From Candidatus Omnitrophica bacterium CG02_land_8_20_14_3_00__42_8 (GTDB lineage: Bacteria; Omnitrophota; Gorgyraeia; Gorgyraeales; Gorgyraeaceae), in the NCBI GenBank assembly GCA_002780805.1, contig PEUD01000123.1:1-12077 (forward strand): DNA of 12,077 nucleotides. Reading direction: 5' to 3'. The notes below the pieces were generated by a model. The model saw nothing but the letters and a program-made list of their open reading frames with translations, had not been told where the DNA came from and ran no database searches. Position numbers and translations under genes: made by a program. Below, piece after piece: positions 6,301 to 12,077 of the stretch (positions are counted from its first letter, which is position 1; the number at the start of each line of letters is the position of its first letter).

Positions 6301-9300
6301 GAATTGGGCCTGTAATGAGCGCTGTTATGACAGGTGCTGAAAACGCAAAGCGCGGCAATTTTGAGGGTTTCAGGGGCGTAGATATCCATACAGAGCAGGA
6401 TAGCATACAACAGTTAGTTAGAGTTCTGGCCGGTGAAAAATTTGTTGATATGGGCAACCCCGGAGATGTTTCCCATTTGAATAAATATGAATATTTTGTT
6501 TTACCTGAATTACCGCAGGCAGAGCCTACTGATAGTGCAACTCTTGAACGTATGCTTCCCAAAAATGTTATTGAGCGATTAGCCGCGTTTGAGCTGGAAA
6601 AGCCTATGAATTTCTATGAGCAGTTAAGCAGGAATTTGGGCCTTAGCGCATGGGATAATTTCCGCGGAATGACCAGCCAGCCTGATATACCAAGAGGTTT
6701 TGCGCAACTGGCTGTAAAAGCCCTTCAAAACGATTTCAGTATGGGTACATTAAGGACAGTGCTTGATGCCATGCCTGTAAGTCAAGCCGGTACATTGCCG
6801 ATACAACTGTTTATTTCATCTACTAAAGAAATGGAGAAGCAGTTTTATTCTTCCGAAGTTACTCTTGACAGCTGCAATGTTATTGCCGAAGCGGTTGAAA
6901 ATAACGATGGAGCGGCTAATAAATATAAATTAGTTGCAATGTATAATGATTCTGAAGTTTTGGTAAGAGGATCTTATAAGGATGATGCCGCGACATGTAT
7001 ATCTAAAAACTTATGGCTTAGTAAACCGGTTGAATTTAGGGTGCAAATGACAAACAGCGGATTTAAACCTACCAATGTAATTTTATATCTTTCTATAGGG
7101 AATATTCCGTATGAGGCCATTGATTATATGAAGGCGTATACATGGGGAGATATCAGGACAGGCGAGGAAGGGGAGATAGATTTAAAAAATCTGCCAAATG
7201 CCAAAAATCCAGACGCAAACTATACGCCTACAAGCAGGGATTCAGGATTGCTTGAAGTTTACTGGAAAGATCCTGATGATAAGCAAGAAACAACCGGATA
7301 TAAAAAATTTGCAGAGCGGCATGGCATACAAAGTAAGAATGTAATGAACGAACGCATTATAAAATTAGCCCCGGGTTCAATGCGGGTTTTGACTTTTAGG
7401 GTGGATAAGATGCCTGTCGGAAAGCATCCGGTAGCTGTAACTATTCTGGAGGCAAAAATCGGCACTCCGCTTAAAGGAGACAGGCTCGGCGGTTATAATA
7501 GAAAGAAGGTTTTGGTCAAATACGCAGAATTGCAGTTTAAAAAAACTAAAGTTTTGGAACACGGTATGAGAAAAGAAGGAAAAACCGAATTGGCAGATAG
7601 TCTTAACAGGACAGCCAGAGAATATATCAGGCTCAGGTTAAAACTTCACACTTACGGGTTAGGAGATGATCATTTTACCCCGTGGCAGATTGAGGAGCGT
7701 GAAGCAATGGCAATAAAAATAAGAAGTATTCTGTCTAAAAAAGCGCTTGGCAGGACGCTCGATTCTATAGATGCAGGCCTGGCAACGCGTTTAGGCATAG
7801 ATAAGCAGCCTACCATAATTATGGTAGGAAAAGATAAGGTTGTTGTAACCAAGGCAACGGCATCGCGTAATTACATCAGGCCCGGCGATAGCATTGATAT
7901 CAGCGCAAAAATTCAAAATGTCGGCGATGCGGATAACGGAAGTTATTATTATGTGCTTGATATAGAAAATGTTGATACGCATGAAAAGGTGCTGGTTGAT
8001 GTTACTAAAGCCGGCAGAGGCAGGAGCGTATTGGGCAAAGAAGCTGTCGCGGCCAAATATGAATTGCCGTCAGGTTATGTTAAAATCGGCCGTGGACAGG
8101 AAAAACCAATTAACATAAAGGGTATAAAGGTCAATAAGCCGGGGCATTACAAGGCTGTTATTTCCGCGTTTCCGGTTGACTATGTAATCGGCGACGCCAT
8201 TTTAAAGCCGGAAGAAAAAGGCAGGATATCGTTTACTGTCGGTAGCAGTACGAGCCGCATATCCGGCATAAATTTTAAAGATGCGCCTGCGATAGACAAA
8301 TCCGGCAGCGCGGCCAATGTAGCATTGGCAGGAGTTTCCAGTTTTGGCAGCAGGCCTATTTCTGTTATGGTTGAATCTACCCTGGCAAGGCGCGCTGATC
8401 CTACGCATACGTATTTCAAGGTCTTCAGCTCCATGCCTCATACTGTAAAACAAAATGACAGCGCAGTTTTACCCTTATTTTGGCAATACAAACATCCGGG
8501 GGAATATCTTATTTCTATGAGCTTGATGGATGCTGACCTGGAAACCGGCAATACTATTTATGAAACAGACGCGAAAGGAAATTATGTTTTGGATGAAAAT
8601 GGCCGGCCATGGCCGCATGTAGTTTTGATAAAAGACGCGCATACAAGCACCGGCAGGCAGGAGGCAGGCAATTTTGCCTTATGGTCGCACAGGCCTTCCG
8701 AGGTATGGCTTAAGAATATGAGCGATAAAACAAAAGAAGCCCGCGTAAGGATGATTGTTAAAAAGATTGCAGGTAAAACAGAGGTTACGGTTAACAGCGA
8801 GAATCCGGCAATGTCTGATTTTGTGACTTTAAAGCCAGGCGGAATAGACAGCGTAAATATCGTTCCGCATTTAATACCGCCTACGGATACCAGCGGGAAT
8901 GTTTATCATGTTGTTTATGAGGTTCTGGATAGGGCAGGAAATGTATTGATAGCGCTTAACGATAACAATCTGCATACCGTAAAGGTAGTGAAGATTCTGG
9001 ATACCAAGAAAGGGATCCGGATTAGGGTAGATAAAAACAATAATGATCCCGCGTACAACACGTTAAAATCGGACGATGCGGATTATGCTTTTATAAAAAA
9101 TATCGCGCGCAAAGATTTGGGCGTCAGCGATGATGATTTATTGTTGTATAAAGAAATAATAATGGACGCAAGAACATCAACGGATATGCTTGCGGAGGCA
9201 AAGACAGAGGTGAAGCAGTTTATCAGGACAAGGATAATGGAAGGCATATATCTTAACCCTGACGAAAGGAACTTGCTGGCTGAATATAAATCGCAAGGGC

Positions 9301-12077
9301 TTGACGCGCGGGAATTGGAGATGAAATTGCGCGAATTTATATTAGATAAACCCGATAGAAACACCGCTGAGAAAAGTTTAAAGGGCTATGCCAAAGAAAA
9401 ACAGGCGAAAGTTGAGGAAGATATAAGAGATAGAGAAAAAAAGAGCGAAAAGATGCAGGAGCAGCGGCAAAAAGATATAATAAGGCAGGCGCAGTCATAC
9501 AGCAGGCAGAGGCTCTGGCTATTGACAGCTATCGGAGCTGTTGCGCCATACTTTTTTGCAGAGATGATACTGATATTTATTTTAACCAGGATTAAATTCA
9601 GGGCTGACAAGGAAGCCGGAAGGACTGATTTTATCTATATAGACAAGTATGGAAATGTCACATCCAACATATACAGGCGAAAAGGCAAAGATATGACGCA
9701 AGATGAGGAGCAGACGGCAAAAACAGCTTATATTAACGGTTCAACAGGCGCTACTGCTGCCAAGAAGTTTGAGAACATACAGCGATGGGCGCTTAAAAAT
9801 ACAAAGTGGAATGTTATAGTCAAATATACAGGAAGAGACTGGGGCAGCGAAGACGCGGATATGGCTATAATAACCGCCAACCGCAGGGTTTTAAATCCCA
9901 TGGAAGCGGTTGTTTCTGCCGATTATCTCTATGCGATTGGCCGTGGAAATCAGGACGCGTTAAATTTATTGAATAATATTTTAGGCCAGGTAACCAAGAA
10001 TATAAACGAGTCATCGCCTGCTAATAAATATTTATTGTCGCGGCTTGCCAAAAAGCAGGGTGAATTAGGCAAGATGCTAAGAGCTTTTAAATCGCCGGAA
10101 GGTATATATACCGGAGAAATGAGCAATGCTGTTTCTGAAAAAATGCTTAAAGAATTGGAAATACTGATAGGCGGCAATCCTCAGATGCTGCTTGCCGTTC
10201 ACAGCGCGATGCTTATAAGGCCTATAGTGCCCAATGTTTCCGAGTATCCTTTTTTCGGAAAGATTGTTATGTGGCCATTTCAGTTCTTGCAGATAAACCT
10301 TTGGATAGTAAGGGAGTGGTTTGGGTCTATGGCATGCCGGAATATAATTTCATTTAAGACGGATTCCAATACCGCAAAGCCCATAAGGACATACGTAACT
10401 TTGAGTTCGGATCCGAAACTCTGGAATTATTACGGAGGCGTTTTTGGGCGCTGGTTGCAAGGGCACGGGAATATACAGCTTGAAGCATACTTGGGCGGCA
10501 CGCCTTACTTAAAGGTTGATATTGTAGGTAAACCGAAATTAAGCGATTATAAACGCAGGGATTTAAACGCTACGGAATATTACGATAAAATAGCGGATGA
10601 AGGATTTAAATGGCTGCGTTCTACGATGTCATATGAAGATATGGCGACATATCCTGGTTCTTATGTGGCACCTATTGAAAATCTGGTATACGCAGGCGTT
10701 GTATCAGACGCAGTGCGGCTTAGTATAGGCGGCAATGATACAGCGGGCGTTCTTGAAATATCTCCGATGCAGGGCTATAGCGTTATTGTCCAAAATAACC
10801 AGGTCTGGCTTTTAAGGATAGCCGAAGATACCCATGGCCAGACAAAGGCAAGAAGCATAAACACATTAATGAGTTTGTTGAATGACGGCGATATAGCAGC
10901 TTTTCACACAGCTACTACCAGGGTGGAGAAGTTCAGGGTTGACAAAAATGGTAAGCCTATAGTAAAAGGCGAGCTGGTTAAGATGAGCACTATTAGCGTG
11001 CCTGATGCCAAAGGTGTAACAATACAGGTTCCGGAAAAGCTCAAATTATTTGGCGGAGGCCTGCGTTTAGACAGGGAAGTCAGCATTGATGATGTTTTAG
11101 CAAAGGCAGAGGCAGGCGCAACCGGGCTGTCTCTAACAGAAAATGCGCTCACCGATCTTATGGAAGATTTAAATATATCTACAGCAGACCTTAATTTTGA
11201 ACAAAAACGCAGATTATTAGCAAATAACATATTAGACAATGCGGCAAATAAACAAAAATTACATGTTTGGCTTTCAGAGAAATTACTGCCTGAGCATCTG
11301 ACGGAAGAAAATATAATAGAATTAAACCGGACATCGCCGCCCAATGTCGCGACATTAATTGAGGTTATAACCGGCTGCAGCGCCGCTGACAATGAAACTG
11401 CAAAATTTGAAATAGCTGAGTTTGGGAAAATTGTAAATAGATATATCAAAACCAATGCGCAAAACGATAAACCCGGGCATGTGGGCCAGATTTTAGTTAA
11501 CGCGCTTGATAACTACGGTGATCAGGAATTAAGATATGACGCGGTTGGAAATGTTTTGCCTACAGCCAACGCGCTTTTCAGGGCTGCCGTATTAAAAAAA
11601 GCAGCACCAGATGGCCCAACAGAAACAGACAATAATATAATAGCCATATACAATTTACTGGATACCTATCTTGGTGAGACAGGGGTTACAAGTTTGGACG
11701 ATGTTATAGCTGATGCGTTATTTGACGGCAAAGGCGCGGACAATATCATACCGCGCGCGTTTTCTTATGAAGTAATAAACGGAGAGGTTGCGGAGGTCCT
11801 TTTGGATAGAAGCGGTGAACCAATAGATCCGGAAGTCAGTAAAGTTTTATCCGTAGATATAAATAGTCCTATCAATACTGACGAAGGCGTTTATTATAAA
11901 GGTAAGGCTATTGAAAACGGAAAAGTAGTGGAAATATTATGCAACGAAGATAAAGAGCCTCTTGGTTCCGGGCTTAAAATCATAACAGCTATTGATGACA
12001 GTAAAAAGCTGGTAGCGTCCGCGTTTTCATATACTGCTTTAGAAAGTTACAATTCATCCGAATATGTAGTTGAGTAT
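3387..12077 (+). CDS. Giant multi-domain membrane/envelope protein, 3'-partial, function unknown
   Basis: 2,897 codons with no stop before the window edge, about 320 kDa so far. I followed the frame through every line and found no frameshift. Residues 11-32 look like a signal peptide with a cleavage site after VFA (D33 next); the alternative is an N-terminal anchor. Hydrophobic helices follow at about 92-114, 117-140, 383-401, 403-425 and 434-453, possibly also 479-497. Residues 500-2040 are mostly soluble. They contain beta-sandwich segments at about 1200-1355 (LAPGSMRVLTFRV), 1477-1618 (IRPGDSIDI then NVGDAD, CARDB-like) and 1772-1885 (LKPGG), with a further all-beta stretch at 1626-1770. 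Residues 1995-2042 form a highly charged coiled coil running into a membrane helix at 2043-2066. The rest is mixed, with helical 2480-2790 and a 46-residue repeat near the end. No catalytic motif was recognised. Likely location: inner membrane with large extracytoplasmic parts. Its role is unknown. Confidence 0.93.
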   Translation, partial: MILLENRQFKMLVKVVAIVTVFTFTFEQVVFADGGSLFSDKLRVKQPTQSKFAGEIANAFGRQPKQIIEPIPVEPIIPLPAKIASAIGVEKIGLVVLGFSALILGGLIGLHVIIPIAGVMGFVAPAVLFLASFSFLYLGFRKEITNDTLAKDFNEIKDTRSTLYGEVVKRFKSALKLLEYDDPNINVIVKKTMKRRDAIGLALSSADRRNFEGYVAADEFRENAQISKEEQEQLGFWGVQKKRWDNALRLTEQDRENSRLGRFKFLKAPIEIIWYGGFRFGYHLFDVFILKFLRHKLDYYAGGYRRYSWADDNQIVDAMVSALVDVARYSDKAKRKAMSAKERNRIRVLKNTFFRTIETIGNYTGVSGIAPFLYKRSKMYFWSSVVGSNLMHLLGSTALGLSIPLSAIGIGLVSMAIIVWLLHISKGRSGYKRAFVAGTIVIIAIALINLALGSDIPFTAIDLSKSISPLSLLSKNFNFTIGGFISPAILSYFLNYFEFKEKMTDRALADRFFGNLTPRPETLNVHGIYRYLDQIENNSDRGLIAVRIAAVLNKVPQIIRATISERLTLNARLAEIAGLDENELIKQARNFDLGVPDVEAAIREARYAGRENTVWNSEFWYSILKASFGIWAVQAEINAVLSYSRGLDWLVNLPVKKIFGVEIHPFYNFAAFIEGNPKAGPQSLRNSGALGWVNYGVNQLFGHTIGFNPFNPDSIADFAKGRAENTRNTEYLRNLNSTAKSWKGLADNIHKTSDAELGIFINNPETAEYYPDFFKMIGNSGIEADVLYVQGAPFLKMNIDQQADFFRAARDNGLSVSLGGADPLWFVDRASEGYQFYKALRAALHEVVLKDSSLSDEQVTYWLDADSIDNKNFNKYNDFYNHLTSSEVINGNLKLFENPSGPFVAKGIKGIMAYRDSEEAILNISSAARQNAGSYSLVVETQYRNPKEQRLDNGLKPIPLPGNITFAGEENRIGPVMSAVMTGAENAKRGNFEGFRGVDIHTEQDSIQQLVRVLAGEKFVDMGNPGDVSHLNKYEYFVLPELPQAEPTDSATLERMLPKNVIERLAAFELEKPMNFYEQLSRNLGLSAWDNFRGMTSQPDIPRGFAQLAVKALQNDFSMGTLRTVLDAMPVSQAGTLPIQLFISSTKEMEKQFYSSEVTLDSCNVIAEAVENNDGAANKYKLVAMYNDSEVLVRGSYKDDAATCISKNLWLSKPVEFRVQMTNSGFKPTNVILYLSIGNIPYEAIDYMKAYTWGDIRTGEEGEIDLKNLPNAKNPDANYTPTSRDSGLLEVYWKDPDDKQETTGYKKFAERHGIQSKNVMNERIIKLAPGSMRVLTFRVDKMPVGKHPVAVTILEAKIGTPLKGDRLGGYNRKKVLVKYAELQFKKTKVLEHGMRKEGKTELADSLNRTAREYIRLRLKLHTYGLGDDHFTPWQIEEREAMAIKIRSILSKKALGRTLDSIDAGLATRLGIDKQPTIIMVGKDKVVVTKATASRNYIRPGDSIDISAKIQNVGDADNGSYYYVLDIENVDTHEKVLVDVTKAGRGRSVLGKEAVAAKYELPSGYVKIGRGQEKPINIKGIKVNKPGHYKAVISAFPVDYVIGDAILKPEEKGRISFTVGSSTSRISGINFKDAPAIDKSGSAANVALAGVSSFGSRPISVMVESTLARRADPTHTYFKVFSSMPHTVKQNDSAVLPLFWQYKHPGEYLISMSLMDADLETGNTIYETDAKGNYVLDENGRPWPHVVLIKDAHTSTGRQEAGNFALWSHRPSEVWLKNMSDKTKEARVRMIVKKIAGKTEVTVNSENPAMSDFVTLKPGGIDSVNIVPHLIPPTDTSGNVYHVVYEVLDRAGNVLIALNDNNLHTVKVVKILDTKKGIRIRVDKNNNDPAYNTLKSDDADYAFIKNIARKDLGVSDDDLLLYKEIIMDARTSTDMLAEAKTEVKQFIRTRIMEGIYLNPDERNLLAEYKSQGLDARELEMKLREFILDKPDRNTAEKSLKGYAKEKQAKVEEDIRDREKKSEKMQEQRQKDIIRQAQSYSRQRLWLLTAIGAVAPYFFAEMILIFILTRIKFRADKEAGRTDFIYIDKYGNVTSNIYRRKGKDMTQDEEQTAKTAYINGSTGATAAKKFENIQRWALKNTKWNVIVKYTGRDWGSEDADMAIITANRRVLNPMEAVVSADYLYAIGRGNQDALNLLNNILGQVTKNINESSPANKYLLSRLAKKQGELGKMLRAFKSPEGIYTGEMSNAVSEKMLKELEILIGGNPQMLLAVHSAMLIRPIVPNVSEYPFFGKIVMWPFQFLQINLWIVREWFGSMACRNIISFKTDSNTAKPIRTYVTLSSDPKLWNYYGGVFGRWLQGHGNIQLEAYLGGTPYLKVDIVGKPKLSDYKRRDLNATEYYDKIADEGFKWLRSTMSYEDMATYPGSYVAPIENLVYAGVVSDAVRLSIGGNDTAGVLEISPMQGYSVIVQNNQVWLLRIAEDTHGQTKARSINTLMSLLNDGDIAAFHTATTRVEKFRVDKNGKPIVKGELVKMSTISVPDAKGVTIQVPEKLKLFGGGLRLDREVSIDDVLAKAEAGATGLSLTENALTDLMEDLNISTADLNFEQKRRLLANNILDNAANKQKLHVWLSEKLLPEHLTEENIIELNRTSPPNVATLIEVITGCSAADNETAKFEIAEFGKIVNRYIKTNAQNDKPGHVGQILVNALDNYGDQELRYDAVGNVLPTANALFRAAVLKKAAPDGPTETDNNIIAIYNLLDTYLGETGVTSLDDVIADALFDGKGADNIIPRAFSYEVINGEVAEVLLDRSGEPIDPEVSKVLSVDINSPINTDEGVYYKGKAIENGKVVEILCNEDKEPLGSGLKIITAIDDSKKLVASAFSYTALESYNSSEYVVEY
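11772..11963 (+). repeat. Approximate 46-residue tandem repeat inside the giant protein
   Basis: Residues 2796-2813 (VINGEVAEVLLDRSGEPI) align without gaps to 2842-2859 (IENGKVVEILCNEDKEPL). Seven of 18 positions are identical (N, G, V, E, L, E, P) and several others are conservative, with a period of exactly 46 residues (138 bases). The tetrapeptide AFSY also recurs at 2791-2794 and 2879-2882. The DNA is diverged, so this is an old protein repeat. It may be the start of an array that continues beyond the window. Confidence 0.5.

Noticed and set aside
10260..10320. Additional transmembrane helix near residues 2292-2312 of the giant protein
   Set aside because: The stretch is aromatic and hydrophobic but interrupted by Q, N, R and E; it looks more like an amphipathic or buried helix.
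10904..11455. 183-codon minus-strand frame inside the giant gene
   Set aside because: Antisense shadow of an uninterrupted plus-strand gene; Ser/Leu-rich product with no recognisable motif. The same applies to the minus-strand frames at 3317-3982, 271-825, 1279-1584 and 6188-6562.

Overview
The window comes from a bacterium with intermediate G+C and very large genes. Only four protein genes are supported. About 92% of the window belongs to two long plus-strand reading frames, and both run off an edge: one off the left, one off the right. A multi-pass, signal-peptide-bearing giant protein with no clear family match, together with dispersed small palindromes, recalls Omnitrophota (OP3) and related uncultured lineages known for giant genes. 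That placement is an impression of style; no marker gene (rRNA, ribosomal protein) is present to prove it.

Region by region. (1) Positions 2-2461 (+) hold the 3' part of a gene of at least 816 codons. Its product has a charged helical N-terminal half, a segment faintly resembling a degenerate protein-kinase fold, a low-complexity Ala/Glu/Arg linker and an unrecognised C-terminal domain. The linker contains an in-frame palindromic element at 1343-1381, and base composition changes sharply there. (2) Positions 2487-3054 (-) hold a compact toxin-antitoxin pair: a 56-residue basic putative antitoxin and a PIN-domain (VapC-type) putative ribonuclease. The antitoxin has a strong promoter and ribosome-binding site. 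The pair converges on the first gene with a 25-base gap. (3) Positions 3055-3386 are non-coding. They hold the toxin-antitoxin promoter, two sizeable inverted repeats (3146-3181 and 3186-3225) and the AT-rich leader of the next gene. (4) Positions 3387-12077 (+) are one uninterrupted reading frame of 2,897 codons with no stop before the window ends. I read it codon by codon. It starts with a good ribosome-binding site and a signal peptide. It then has two groups of transmembrane helices, a soluble region of about 1,500 residues with at least three beta-sandwich (CARDB/Ig-like) domains, a coiled coil leading into one more transmembrane helix, and over 800 further residues. The last part shows an approximate 46-residue repeat.

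The two long genes are co-directional and flank the toxin-antitoxin pair. They may belong to one cell-envelope system, with the pair inserted between them, but nothing in the sequence proves a functional link. No tRNA, rRNA, CRISPR array, transposase or recognisable metabolic gene was seen. The likeliest new biology is the giant membrane/envelope protein, followed by the palindromic element carried inside the coding sequence of the first gene.
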